From assembly GCF_002210425.1 (NCBI RefSeq), contig NZ_MWQK01000001.1, positions 1 through 64,000 of the forward strand: 64,000 nt of DNA. The letters run 5' to 3'. Below the pieces are notes generated by a model. It was given only the letters and a program-made list of their open reading frames with translations. It had not been told where the DNA came from and made no database searches. Numbering within the stretch: the stretch's first letter is position 1; each line of letters starts with the position of its first letter. The DNA comes from Fibrobacter sp. UWB2 (GTDB taxonomy: Bacteria > Fibrobacterota > Fibrobacteria > Fibrobacterales > Fibrobacteraceae). Positions 1 through 8,207 of the stretch are shown here, piece after piece. The position numbers were made by a program, and so were the translations under genes.

Positions 1-253
1 GGCTCTGTCAAGCCTTTCCGTATTGCTGCGTTAAAAATCTTTATTGGCTGTAAATTGGCTGCGGTTTCTTGGCGGGCTCTGTCAAGCTTGGCTGTATGTT
101 TGCGAACCTGCTGTGGTTATGCTGCGGCGGTCAAAATGGCCAAAATAGCCTAAAAACAGCATTTCCGAGGTGAATTTGCAGGTTTCGATGGGCTGACGGA
201 TTGGGAAAGTTTTGCTAACCCAGGGTTGGCGTATAAAATGACTTGACAGAGCC
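1..253 (+). mobile_element. MITE-like 253-bp element, copy 1
   Basis: A 253-bp element begins at the first base of the window with GGCTCTGTCAAG and ends with CTTGACAGAGCC, a perfect 12-bp terminal inverted repeat. A second copy of the left-end 12-mer lies inside it at 75-86. There is no open reading frame long enough for a transposase, so it is probably non-autonomous. The same 253 bp recurs at 4340-4592 in the same orientation. The right flank (254-261, CGAATCAT) equals the left flank of the other copy, which fits an 8-bp target duplication. The transposase family that would move it cannot be told from this window. Confidence 0.85.
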
Positions 254-272
254 CGAATCATCGGCTCTTTTT
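254..272 (+). terminator. 3' arm of a terminator split by the MITE
   Basis: Bases 258-268 (TCATCGGCTCT) followed by TTTTT are the descending arm and T-tract of an intrinsic terminator. The ascending arm is at 4304-4314 (AGAGCCGATGA), at the other end of the foreign segment. Joined through one copy of CGAATCAT they give an 11-bp perfect stem. What remains locally is only a weak GAGCC/GGCTC hairpin with the element end. Confidence 0.7.
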
Positions 273-360
273 GTTTCGTATTTGAAAGAACAAACTCACC
301 AAATAAAAAAAACGATATTCGGGTGGGTTATTTTGTTATACCCTAAATTACCCTCTGAGT

Positions 361-1086
361 AAGCACGACCTTAAAGACTTAAAGGAACGGTGCAACGAGC
401 AGAGCTGGGAACAGGGCTTGCATGTGCCGGAGAAAGGAAAGACATTTGCTGGAGAAGTCCGGGAAGAAACGGTGGCATGGAGCAAAGACACCTACCAGCT
501 TTTGAAACAGGCAGAGCAGGGAAAGGTCAAAAGCTATGTGCAGGATATTGCCCTTGCGGTGCTGGATTGTAAGGAAACAGCGACCAGCCGGGAAACCTTT
601 ATCCGGCTGATGAATGAAAGAGGGTACGGGGTGGACTGGCAGGACAGCCACAAGTACATCACATATACCGACTTAGCCAGGGAACAGGCAGGAGAAAAGG
701 CTTGTAAAATCAGGGATAACAAGCTGGAAAAATACTACAATATGGATTTTGGAAAGGAGAGTATGGAGCATGAGTTTGAGAGAAATGCACGAACAGCAGA
801 AGCAGAGCAGTCCAAGAGAGCAGCTTCAAGAGTTAAACCGACAGAGCCGGACAGAGCTGGAAAACAGTCTGCTCAAAGAAGCGTTGGCGATGTCGAGCGA
901 GAACTGCGAGGAATTGATGAAGCAGTCAAATCAAGAACAAGTGAGGGCAGAGCAGAACAGGCAGAGAGACGCAGAGCAGAACAGGAAGCTCATCAGCGAG
1001 CTGAAGCAGAGCGTAGAGCTGCTGAAGAACAGCAACGAATTGCTTCAAGACGCTATATCGGGCGAGATTGGGAGCCTGAAAGATGA
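361..1086 (+). pseudogene. Conjugative relaxase, 3' fragment
   Basis: This is the C-terminal part of a relaxase/mobilisation nuclease of the kind found in Firmicutes conjugative elements (Tn1549-like). Reading in frame from about 361 gives KHDLKDLKERCNEQSWEQGL and then an Arg/Glu/Ala-rich tail ending at 1086. The N-terminal catalytic half with the nicking tyrosine and metal-binding histidines is missing. The frame closes at a stop at 304, and nothing upstream of about 358 looks like relaxase, so the break is near there. It overlaps the next gene in a different frame, as in intact elements. No transfer function is expected. The family assignment is from remembered similarity. Confidence 0.75.
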
Positions 1087-1342
1087 GGTTAAGGAAAACA
1101 CCGTCCAAGAGGTTAGAAAGGCGTTACAGGCGAATATAGAGGCTATACAGAGGGCTACAAAGCTTCTTGAGAAGCAGTCTGATACACTTACGAGCGTGAT
1201 GAAGCAGAAGATCCGGGAGCTTGAGGAAAGTAAGAACAGTTTTTTTAGATATGAGGGCTTGAAGTTGTACCTGTTTTGGGGCGGTATGGTCTGCAATATT
1301 TTAGTGTTTCTTATGCTGTTGTATGGTATGATTAGTAAGTAA
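770..1342 (+). CDS. Mobilisation accessory coiled-coil membrane protein
   Basis: A 190-residue protein beginning MSLREMHEQQ. It is rich in Glu, Gln and Arg with long predicted coiled coil over residues 1-150, then one hydrophobic segment near the C-terminus (LYLFWGGMVCNILVFLMLL) that should anchor it in the membrane. The start at 770 is preceded by GGAAAGGAGAG and is preferred over an upstream TTG. It overlaps the relaxase 3' end in another frame, an arrangement seen in Firmicutes conjugative and mobilisable elements where such proteins accompany the relaxase. The exact role is unknown. It looks intact although its partner is truncated. Confidence 0.65.
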   Translation: MSLREMHEQQKQSSPREQLQELNRQSRTELENSLLKEALAMSSENCEELMKQSNQEQVRAEQNRQRDAEQNRKLISELKQSVELLKNSNELLQDAISGEIGSLKDEVKENTVQEVRKALQANIEAIQRATKLLEKQSDTLTSVMKQKIRELEESKNSFFRYEGLKLYLFWGGMVCNILVFLMLLYGMISK

Positions 1343-1380
1343 AAAGAAATCGATAAATTAGAATTTGACGGGGAGGTCTC

Positions 1381-1863
1381 ATGAGGACAGAATATAAACA
1401 CAATCCGCCCATTCCATATAGTCTGCATGATATGCGGGTCAAAAAGATTATAATTCAAGATAAAACAATAGTCCTTGAATTCGAGGACGGATATGAAAAA
1501 CTTACAGAACCTTTTGAACAGGTCGAGGGAAACATCACAATCGAAGGTGTGGATTTTGATTGTACCTGCGTTATGTTGCAGAGCAAATGGGGAAACTATG
1601 GAAAATTCAACGGTGAGAAATTAGAACTGGAACGCTTTATAAAGAGATACAAAAACTATAGCTTTGAAATTGTAGGAAATCAAGAAGAGGACAAAAGTCG
1701 TAGGCGTCTTCCCGAATCCAGAATCGTGCGAGAGGCTCATCGGCTCGCTACTGATGGAACAACACGAGGAATGGATGGAAGAAAAAGCTTACTTAACCGA
1801 GAAGGAAATGGAAAAATCTGCTTTTTGTGCATGAATTTACAGAAAAAGACTTGCCTAATCTAA
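1381..1863 (+). pseudogene. Hypothetical protein, 3' end replaced by IS256 DNA
   Basis: Starts with an ATG behind GGGGAGGTCTC. The first 100 or so residues (MRTEYKHNPPIPYSLHDMRV onward) read as a compact alternating beta/charged domain that I do not recognise. From about base 1690 the frame runs through DNA that encodes an IS256-type transposase C-terminus in another frame, so the last 57 residues are probably not native. The gene is most likely truncated by an insertion-sequence remnant. Low GC content and codon use match the rest of the foreign segment, not the host. Confidence 0.55.
1694..1834 (+). pseudogene. IS256-family transposase, C-terminal remnant
   Basis: In the frame starting at 1694 the DNA reads KVVGVFPNPESCERLIGSLL and continues MEQHEEWMEEKAYLTEKEME to a TGA at 1832-1834. 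The KVVG-FPN-xS pattern, an LL-ME-EEW stretch and the stop shortly after are typical of the extreme C-terminus of IS256 (mutator) transposases. The catalytic core is absent, so this is a relic about 47 codons long. It overlaps the preceding hypothetical gene out of frame and lies just upstream of the tet(O) leader. Confidence 0.65.
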
Positions 1864-1905
1864 GGAATATAATTAGATTTAGTATTATACAAGGAGTTAA
1901 TAAAT

Positions 1906-1929
1906 ATGCGGCAAGGTATTCTTAAATAA
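1906..1929 (+). CDS. tet(O) leader peptide MRQGILK
   Basis: A seven-codon ORF (MRQGILK, stop) with AAGGAG nine bases upstream. It is the leader peptide classically found before tet(M)/tet(O)-type genes. It is followed by complementary segments and two hairpins before the resistance gene. In the attenuation model for this family, ribosome behaviour on the leader under tetracycline favours read-through of the terminators. Confidence 0.8.
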   Translation: MRQGILK

Positions 1930-2081
1930 ACTGTCAATTTGATAGTGGGAACAAAAAGTAGCAGTCCCGTTTCACTTTTAATATGGGGCTTAGTTTTTTG
2001 TACCCAGTTTAAGAATACTTTTATCATGTAATTTTATATGCCCGAAAACATATAAGTGTTTTGGGGCTATTGGAGTTATTT

Positions 2082-2117
2082 ACCCAGTGATAGGAGTATT
2101 TATCACTGGGTATTTTT
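2082..2117 (+). terminator. tet(O) attenuator hairpin
   Basis: ACCCAGTGATA (2082-2092) pairs perfectly with TATCACTGGGT (2101-2111) and is followed by ATTTTTAT and another T-run. It lies 37 bases upstream of the tet(O) start, between the leader peptide and the gene, so it is the probable transcription attenuator. Confidence 0.8.
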
Positions 2118-2153
2118 ATGCCCTTTTTTGGGTGTTGATAGGAGGAAAATCAC

Positions 2154-4073
2154 ATGAAAATAATTAACTTAGGCATTCTGGCTCACGTTGACGCAGGAAA
2201 GACAACATTAACGGAAAGTTTATTGTATACCAGTGGTGCAATTGCAGAACTAGGGAGCGTAGATGAAGGCACAACAAGGACAGATACAATGAATTTGGAG
2301 CGTCAAAGGGGAATCACTATCCAGACAGCAGTGACATCTTTTCAGTGGGAGGATGTAAAAGTCAACATTATAGATACGCCAGGCCATATGGATTTTTTGG
2401 CGGAAGTATACCGTTCTTTATCCGTATTAGACGGAGCAGTATTATTAGTTTCTGCAAAGGATGGCATACAGGCACAGACCCGTATACTGTTTCATGCACT
2501 ACAGATAATGAAGATTCCGACAATTTTTTTCATCAATAAAATTGACCAAGAGGGGATTGATTTGCCAATGGTATATCGGGAAATGAAAGCAAAGCTTTCT
2601 TCGGAAATTATAGTGAAGCAAAAGGTTGGGCAGCATCCCCATATAAATGTAACGGACAATGACGATATGGAACAGTGGGATGCGGTAATTATGGGAAACG
2701 ATGAACTATTAGAGAAATATATGTCAGGGAAACCGTTTAAAATGTCAGAACTGGAACAGGAAGAAAACAGGAGATTCCAAAACGGAACGTTATTTCCCGT
2801 TTATCACGGAAGCGCTAAAAACAATCTGGGGATTCGGCAGCTTATAGAAGTAATTGCCAGTAAATTTTATTCATCAACGCCTGAAGGTCAATCTGAACTA
2901 TGCGGGCAGGTTTTTAAGATTGAATATTCAGAGAAAAGGCGGCGTTTTGTTTATGTGCGTATATATAGCGGAACATTGCATTTGAGGGATGTTATTAGAA
3001 TATCTGAAAAAGAGAAAATAAAAATCACAGAGATGTATGTTCCGACAAACGGTGAATTATATTCATCCGATACAGCCTGCTCTGGTGATATTGTAATTTT
3101 ACCAAATGATGTTTTGCAGCTAAACAGTATTTTGGGGAACGAAATACTGTTGCCGCAGAGAAAATTTATTGAAAATCCTCTCCCTATGCTCCAAACAACG
3201 ATTGCAGTAAAGAAATCTGAACAGCGGGAAATATTGCTTGGGGCACTTACAGAAATTTCAGATTGCGACCCTCTTTTAAAATATTATGTGGATACTACAA
3301 CGCATGAGATTATACTTTCTTTTTTGGGGAATCTGCAGATGGAAGTCATTTGTGCCATCCTTGAGGAAAAATATCATGTGGAGGCAGAAATAAAAGAGCC
3401 TACTGTTATATATATGGAAAGACCGCTTAGAAAAGCAGAATATACCATCCACATAGAAGTCCCGCCAAATCCTTTCTGGGCTTCTGTCGGGTTGTCCATA
3501 GAGCCGCTCCCTATTGGAAGCGGAGTGCAGTATGAAAGCAGAGTTTCACTTGGATATTTAAATCAATCGTTCCAAAATGCGGTTATGGAGGGGGTTCTTT
3601 ATGGCTGCGAGCAGGGGCTGTATGGATGGAAAGTGACAGACTGTAAAATCTGTTTTGAATATGGATTGTATTATAGTCCTGTAAGTACCCCCGCAGACTT
3701 TCGGCTGCTTTCCCCTATCGTATTGGAGCAGGCTTTAAAAAAAGCAGGGACAGAACTATTAGAGCCATATCTCCACTTTGAAATTTATGCACCGCAGGAA
3801 TATCTCTCACGGGCGTATCATGATGCTCCAAGGTATTGTGCAGATATTGTAAGTACTCAGATAAAGAATGACGAGGTCATTCTGAAAGGAGAAATCCCTG
3901 CTAGATGTATTCAAGAATACAGGAACGATTTAACTTATTTCACAAATGGGCAGGGAGTCTGCTTGACAGAGTTAAAAGGATACCAGCCAGCTATTGGTAA
4001 ATTTATTTGCCAACCCCGCCGCCCGAATAGCCGTATAGATAAGGTTCGGCATATGTTCCACAAGTTAGCTTAA
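2154..4073 (+). CDS. tet(O): Tetracycline resistance ribosomal protection protein Tet(O)
   Basis: A 639-residue EF-G-like GTPase that binds the ribosome and dislodges tetracycline. Visible motifs are the P-loop AHVDAGKTT at residues 10-18, switch II DTPGH at about 74-78, NKID at about 128-131, and RGIT in switch I. The sequence agrees with Tet(O) from memory almost throughout (for example [20 protein letters not shown]), and less well with Tet(M) and Tet(W). Full length and intact. It has a strong ribosome site (AGGAGG) seven bases before the ATG and is controlled by the leader peptide and attenuator upstream. Low GC content marks it as acquired. A KTR gene follows. Confidence 0.96.
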   Translation: MKIINLGILAHVDAGKTTLTESLLYTSGAIAELGSVDEGTTRTDTMNLERQRGITIQTAVTSFQWEDVKVNIIDTPGHMDFLAEVYRSLSVLDGAVLLVSAKDGIQAQTRILFHALQIMKIPTIFFINKIDQEGIDLPMVYREMKAKLSSEIIVKQKVGQHPHINVTDNDDMEQWDAVIMGNDELLEKYMSGKPFKMSELEQEENRRFQNGTLFPVYHGSAKNNLGIRQLIEVIASKFYSSTPEGQSELCGQVFKIEYSEKRRRFVYVRIYSGTLHLRDVIRISEKEKIKITEMYVPTNGELYSSDTACSGDIVILPNDVLQLNSILGNEILLPQRKFIENPLPMLQTTIAVKKSEQREILLGALTEISDCDPLLKYYVDTTTHEIILSFLGNLQMEVICAILEEKYHVEAEIKEPTVIYMERPLRKAEYTIHIEVPPNPFWASVGLSIEPLPIGSGVQYESRVSLGYLNQSFQNAVMEGVLYGCEQGLYGWKVTDCKICFEYGLYYSPVSTPADFRLLSPIVLEQALKKAGTELLEPYLHFEIYAPQEYLSRAYHDAPRYCADIVSTQIKNDEVILKGEIPARCIQEYRNDLTYFTNGQGVCLTELKGYQPAIGKFICQPRRPNSRIDKVRHMFHKLA

Positions 4074-4124
4074 CAGCTTGCAAAAGTCATATAAAATGAG
4101 ATTTGAAAGGATTAGAGACTAATT

Positions 4125-4298
4125 ATGATGAAATGCGAATGGATATTGTGTCCTGTTTGTGGGAGCAAAACCCGTAATAAAATTAGGAAGGACACTGTTT
4201 TGGAGAATTATCCCCTTTATTGTCCAAAATGCAGACAAGAAAGATTGATTAAAGTTGACAACTTGAAGATAACTGTCATCAAAGAGCCAGACGCTTAA
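4125..4298 (+). CDS. Cysteine-rich KTR-domain small protein
   Basis: A 57-residue ORF, shorter than most gene callers' cut-offs. It reads MMKCEWILCPVCGSKTRNKI and has a second CPKC pair at about residue 34, giving a zinc-ribbon-like CPxC...CPxC arrangement with the KTR tripeptide. Proteins of this type (Cys-rich KTR domain) commonly sit directly downstream of ribosomal-protection tetracycline genes in Firmicutes elements. It probably binds zinc; its function is not established. A second ATG one codon in (4128) is equally possible. Confidence 0.75.
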   Translation: MMKCEWILCPVCGSKTRNKIRKDTVLENYPLYCPKCRQERLIKVDNLKITVIKEPDA

Positions 4299-4303
4299 GA
4301 CGC

Positions 4304-4339
4304 AGAGCCGATGAAATTGTGGAACAATTCACGAATCAT
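4304..4339 (+). terminator. 5' arm of the MITE-split terminator, with target duplication
   Basis: AGAGCCGATGA (4304-4314) is the ascending arm of the terminator that should close the tet(O)-KTR transcript. The loop runs up to CGAATCAT (4332-4339), which abuts the second MITE copy. The matching arm and T-tract are at 254-272 beside the first copy, so the terminator is currently interrupted. Confidence 0.7.
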
Positions 4340-4592
4340 GGCTCTGTCAAGCCTTTCCGTATTGCTGCGTTAAAAATCTTTATTGGCTGTAAATTGGCTG
4401 CGGTTTCTTGGCGGGCTCTGTCAAGCTTGGCTGTATGTTTGCGAACCTGCTGTGGTTATGCTGCGGCGGTCAAAATGGCCAAAATAGCCTAAAAACAGCA
4501 TTTCCGAGGTGAATTTGCAGGTTTCGATGGGCTGACGGATTGGGAAAGTTTTGCTAACCCAGGGTTGGCGTATAAAATGACTTGACAGAGCC
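4340..4592 (+). mobile_element. MITE-like 253-bp element, copy 2
   Basis: Same sequence and orientation as 1-253, with the same 12-bp inverted ends. Left flank CGAATCAT, right flank ATTTTTAA. The two copies bracket the tet(O) segment as direct repeats, giving a composite structure or the product of homologous recombination between a circle and a chromosomal copy. Confidence 0.85.
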
Positions 4593-4620
4593 ATTTTTAA
4601 GGCTCTGTCAAGTCTTTTAT
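4579..4620. repeat. Perfect 14-bp inverted repeat at the element boundary
   Basis: GACTTGACAGAGCC (4579-4592, element end) is mirrored after eight bases by GGCTCTGTCAAGTC (4601-4614), followed by TTTTAT. The downstream arm extends resemblance to the inverted element end for about 20 bp, so it may be a remnant of another copy. The hairpin plus T-run could terminate rightward transcription. Confidence 0.6.
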
Positions 4621-4629
4621 GTATAAAAA

Positions 4630-4657
4630 AACAGGTGCTCCGCTTGGAGCACCTGTT
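4630..4657 (-). terminator. Terminator of the GH116-like gene
   Basis: AACAGGTGCTCC and GGAGCACCTGTT form a perfect 12-bp stem with a four-base loop. On the minus strand the stem is followed by a run of T. It lies about 75 bp beyond the stop of the gene at 4734. Confidence 0.85.
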
Positions 4658-4670
4658 TGAAGTTGAAGGG

Positions 4671-4717
4671 GATTCCCGCTCGTCCCCGTCAAGCGAGGAC
4701 AGGTTGGCGGGAATGAC
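4671..4717. repeat. Intergenic palindromic repeat
   Basis: ATTCCCGC (4672-4679) and GCGGGAAT (4707-4714) form an 8-bp stem and end in GAATGAC. It resembles the GTCATNCCCGC-type palindromes found elsewhere in the window (for example 12756 and 59504). Confidence 0.5.
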
Positions 4718-4733
4718 AACTCGCAGTTTTCAA

Positions 4734-7700
4734 TTACTTGTAAAGCAGAGCGAACACCATGCCAGGACGGAAGTACTTACCAGCGGTGTACTTGAGTGCC
4801 GTGCTGTGGAGGAGCGTGAAGAGCTCGTTCACATCGACCTTGTTGCTCTTTGCAATGGCGCCGAAAGCCTTCGTGAAGGCGGCGAGATTGCGCGGGAGCT
4901 TCGGGCTGATGCGGGAGTCGGCGAGGAGAGCGCCCTTCTTCAGGAGTTCCTTGTGCATCTTGTCGGCGGCAGTTGCGCTGAGGCCGAACTTTGCAACGAG
5001 AGCTTCCGGGTGGAGGCGGCAAGAACCGTTGAATCCTTCCGGTGCAGCAAACGGAACGCGTGCTTCGTCATAGAGGTTTCCGATCATGGAATCGGCGAGC
5101 ACGGAGGCTTCTTTTTCCAAACCGTGGAACATCATGGCGGTCATGATGCTGTACTGAATACCAATCCAAACGTCGTGAGCCTGGAAGTTGAATTCGTCGA
5201 GCGGAGAACCGTCCTTACGAACAAGGTTTGCAGCTCCGATGAGTGGGCTGTTGGCCTTATAGTTCGTATTGAAAATTCTGAGCAAGTTAGACTTGGCCTT
5301 CACGCTGTCGGTAATCGGTTCGAGGTCGAGCAAGCGGAGGTAAGTGTCTGCAAGCATCGTATCAGCGAACACGTCATCGCAGTCGTTAGCAATCTTTGCT
5401 TCCCAGCTCTTGGTGAAGGCTTCCTTGCACTGAGCCGTAATCCAAGCCTTCTTGAGGCCGCGGAGTTCGTTCTTGGAAAGGTCTTCGCCGTCCGGGATTT
5501 CGCCTGCGCAGAGCCATTCGTTGATGGCCTTCACGCCAGCGTTCGGATCTTCCGGGAGTTCGAGCGATACCTTCACGGCTTCGCGGAGTTCGGCGTACTT
5601 TTCGACGTTCAAGTCCTTCATTTCCATCGGAGTGATGAAGAAGCGGAAGTAGCCTTCGTTTTCGTCCCAGAGCGATTCGGTGAATTCCTTGTTGGCGGCT
5701 TCGGACTTGGCGTTCCACTTGGCGGCCTGGTCGTTATCACCGAGGAGTTCAGCAATCTTGGCTGCAGCGCGGAGGCCTGCAATCCAGAGGGAACCGCAGT
5801 AAACGGAGATGCCGTAGCTGCAGAGGTTGTCGAACGTATCGTCCGTACCGTGCGTGAGCGGGAAGTTTTCGCCCGGGTTCACCATCTTTTCGAGGTATTC
5901 CATAGCGGCGTAAACGGCTTCCTTGCAATCGGCGAGGCACTGCATGTCCTTCGTCTTGTGGTAGTGACGGTAGACCATGAGCACGTATTTCGGAGCGAGG
6001 TCCTTCCATTCCTTAACATTGTGCCAGTCGTAGGCATCCGGTTCGGCGTCGAAGGGGCTACCGAGGTCGTGAATCACAGCGCCACGCACAGCACGCGGGC
6101 CTTCGAGCTTCGGATCCGGGAGGTCGGCGTAAGGGAGGTTCACAAATTCGTGGTGACGGCGACGGTTGTTGTTCACGGCGAGGATGGCATCGCCAAAGCG
6201 CTTCATCACAACGCCATCAAGGCGCGGCATGAGGGCGAGCAAGCTAAAGCTGCCGTAGAAGTAAACGTCGAGAGAGTTGAAGAACGGATAGTCAGCGCAT
6301 TCGCGAACGAGGAAGCGGTCTTCCTTGTCCCACACGGTGGCTTCGGCGAGGAAGCTGAGCGTGTTGATGGCGAGGCTCTTGAATTCAGCCTGCTTGGCGG
6401 CGGTCTTGTAGAGCTTTGCAACCGGCTTCTTCGGAACAAGGTTTTCAAATGCCTTGAGGCGATCGTCAAAAGTCTTGTCGGCAGCGAGAGCTTCCGTAAG
6501 GAGGGCGACCACACGGCCGTATGCTTCCGGGTAGAATGCGGTGTACTTCTTGGCGGAAGTGAGCTTGTTCAGCTTGATTTCCGGGAAGTCGAGCACCATG
6601 TTGAACTGGAAGGAGACCTTCTGCTTCGGCTTGAGGACTGCGGTAACGGCGATGGCGCCGGCAATCGTTTCACGTCCGCTGTAGACGTTCTTGACCCAGG
6701 AGTTTGCAACGCGACCGCTCTGGAGTGCAGCCTTCAAGACGGACTTGGCGTCGTCCTGATAGAACATCGGCTTCACGGAAACGTTGAGGTTATCCTTCTT
6801 GTTCCAAGCCACGCTTACGCCCATGCAGCCGTTGAAGTCGCTTTCGGCGAGAGCCTTTTCGTTATAAAATTCGATACCGCGAACAGAGCGGCCATCTTCG
6901 AGTTCCTTGTCGAACTGCACACCCTTCGGGAAACGTGCTGCCGGAACGAGAACAAAGCTAGAGTCCTGAACGCCCTGGCGGTCCTTCTTGGCCATGTAGC
7001 CCGTGATGCTGTCTTGAATCTGGACAATCGTCACTTCGCGGGTTTCCTTGGTGTTGTTTTCGAGCGTAAAGACGGTAGCGTTCACCGGGAGGCTGGAGAG
7101 GCGTTCGTCGCCCGGAGTCACGTAGCTGGATTGCGTCTTGGTGATGGAAACACCCTTGCCTTCGTAAACGGTTTCGCTGACCGGATAGAGGGCGGTGTAC
7201 TTCATCTTGGCGGCGTCATAGCCCGGCTGGCCGAGAAATTCGCTGTCGTTTGTCCAAGCGGCGGTGAGGGCGCCTTCGCGGGCAGCCTTTTCACCAACCA
7301 TGCCGTCGAAGAAGTCGATGAGCACGGCGCGGTTGATGGCGGCGGTGTCCTTGCCTGCAGCAATCAAAGCCTGGGTGCGGTCGCTGAACTGGATGTGCCA
7401 GCGTTCAAAAGCGGCCTTGTTCGTTTCGAAGAAAGTCTTGTCGGCGAGAACCTTGTTGAGCTTGGCTTCGGCCTTCTTCTGGTCCTTCATGTCGGCGTCG
7501 CCGAAAACGCGTGCGCCGCTCTCGTCGAGGAGCGGGAAGTTGTTGTTGTAAATGCCGAATGCGGCGAAGTTGCCAATCACAAGCGCAGCCTTTGCGCTGA
7601 GGACAGCTTCCTTGAAGAAGAAGTTGTTGAAGCGGAGGTCAGACGGCTTTTCGGTGCGAACCTGGACGCCCGGCATCACGTTCATCACGGGAGTCGTGCC

Positions 7701-7877
7701 TGCAGGCGTTGCGGTAAACGTAGAACCGATACCGCCCACGGCAATACCCGTGGTGGAAGGAGTTGTAGAAAGCGGGGTGTACCACGGCTGAATGAATTCC
7801 ACAGCGAGACCCGGGGTCATCAGCTTCTGGACAGAGCCGGACATTTTTGCACCGGCAAGATATTCTTTAATGCTCAT
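4734..7877 (-). CDS. GH116-like beta-glucosidase/glucosylceramidase family enzyme
   Basis: A 1047-residue protein resembling GH116 (the non-lysosomal glucosylceramidase GBA2 and bacterial beta-glucosidases). The N-terminal half has the GIAVGGIGST turn typical of the family's beta domain. The C-terminal half has the (alpha/alpha)6-type blocks: ECADYPFFNSLDVYFYGSF, VIHDLGSPFDAEP, and HGTDDTFDN followed by SVYCGSLWIAGLRAA. By analogy the Glu in ECADY and the Asp in the DDTFD block would be nucleophile and acid/base. No signal peptide is seen, so it is probably cytoplasmic and acts on imported beta-glucosides or cellodextrins. It is longer than typical bacterial members. It stands alone, with its own terminator at 4630. 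Confidence 0.75.
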   Translation of the reverse strand: MSIKEYLAGAKMSGSVQKLMTPGLAVEFIQPWYTPLSTTPSTTGIAVGGIGSTFTATPAGTTPVMNVMPGVQVRTEKPSDLRFNNFFFKEAVLSAKAALVIGNFAAFGIYNNNFPLLDESGARVFGDADMKDQKKAEAKLNKVLADKTFFETNKAAFERWHIQFSDRTQALIAAGKDTAAINRAVLIDFFDGMVGEKAAREGALTAAWTNDSEFLGQPGYDAAKMKYTALYPVSETVYEGKGVSITKTQSSYVTPGDERLSSLPVNATVFTLENNTKETREVTIVQIQDSITGYMAKKDRQGVQDSSFVLVPAARFPKGVQFDKELEDGRSVRGIEFYNEKALAESDFNGCMGVSVAWNKKDNLNVSVKPMFYQDDAKSVLKAALQSGRVANSWVKNVYSGRETIAGAIAVTAVLKPKQKVSFQFNMVLDFPEIKLNKLTSAKKYTAFYPEAYGRVVALLTEALAADKTFDDRLKAFENLVPKKPVAKLYKTAAKQAEFKSLAINTLSFLAEATVWDKEDRFLVRECADYPFFNSLDVYFYGSFSLLALMPRLDGVVMKRFGDAILAVNNNRRRHHEFVNLPYADLPDPKLEGPRAVRGAVIHDLGSPFDAEPDAYDWHNVKEWKDLAPKYVLMVYRHYHKTKDMQCLADCKEAVYAAMEYLEKMVNPGENFPLTHGTDDTFDNLCSYGISVYCGSLWIAGLRAAAKIAELLGDNDQAAKWNAKSEAANKEFTESLWDENEGYFRFFITPMEMKDLNVEKYAELREAVKVSLELPEDPNAGVKAINEWLCAGEIPDGEDLSKNELRGLKKAWITAQCKEAFTKSWEAKIANDCDDVFADTMLADTYLRLLDLEPITDSVKAKSNLLRIFNTNYKANSPLIGAANLVRKDGSPLDEFNFQAHDVWIGIQYSIMTAMMFHGLEKEASVLADSMIGNLYDEARVPFAAPEGFNGSCRLHPEALVAKFGLSATAADKMHKELLKKGALLADSRISPKLPRNLAAFTKAFGAIAKSNKVDVNELFTLLHSTALKYTAGKYFRPGMVFALLYK

Positions 7878-7992
7878 AATGAGGTCCGATATTTAAAGGT
7901 TTATACGGGTGGAAAGATAGTATTTTAGAGCTTAGTCTTGTATTGCTTTCTCTTTTTGCAGTCTTTTTACATGAAATGTTTTTGATTTGAAT

Positions 7993-7998
7993 TATCTT
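7993..7998 (+). promoter_or_regulatory. -10-like box, leaderless type
   Basis: TATCTT ends six bases before the ATG at 8005. The spacing puts the transcription start at or next to the start codon, a pattern repeated before many genes in this window. Confidence 0.45.
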
Positions 7999-8004
7999 TA
8001 AGGT

Positions 8005-8205
8005 ATGACTAAGTTGATTGCACATATGCTCCCCGGCGTTTTCCTTATCGTCGTGTTTTCCCTGTTGAAAGCCTACGTTATCCCTGCTCACGTGACCTTT
8101 GAATCGTGGTTTGTCTACGTCAATTTTTTAGTCTGGGTTGTCTGCATAACGGTCCCGTGCGTCATCTATTATCTCCGCACTCCGCCTGGAATCGATCATA
8201 AATAA
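8005..8205 (+). CDS. Small two-helix membrane protein
   Basis: A 66-residue protein with two hydrophobic stretches, LPGVFLIVVFSLLKAYVI (about 9-26) and FVYVNFLVWVVCITVPCVIYYL (about 36-57), and a short charged tail. Not recognised as a named family. It is divergent from the GH116 gene. The start at 8005 is supported by a TATCTT box six bases upstream and no Shine-Dalgarno sequence. It is followed by an intergenic repeat and purN. Confidence 0.6.
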   Translation: MTKLIAHMLPGVFLIVVFSLLKAYVIPAHVTFESWFVYVNFLVWVVCITVPCVIYYLRTPPGIDHK

Positions 8206-8207
8206 AT

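Noticed and set aside
1-253. A full insertion sequence
   Set aside because: No transposase frame fits in 253 bp; only the inverted ends are IS-like.
4734-7877. GH94 cellobiose phosphorylase
   Set aside because: Size and location made it a candidate, but the block order (ECADY...FYGSF, HDLGSPFD, DDTFD, YCGSLW) follows GH116.
4635-7928. A 1097-codon open frame on the plus strand opposite the GH116-like gene
   Set aside because: It mirrors the minus-strand gene, has Val/Glu/His-biased composition without motifs, and arises from the codon bias of the real gene.
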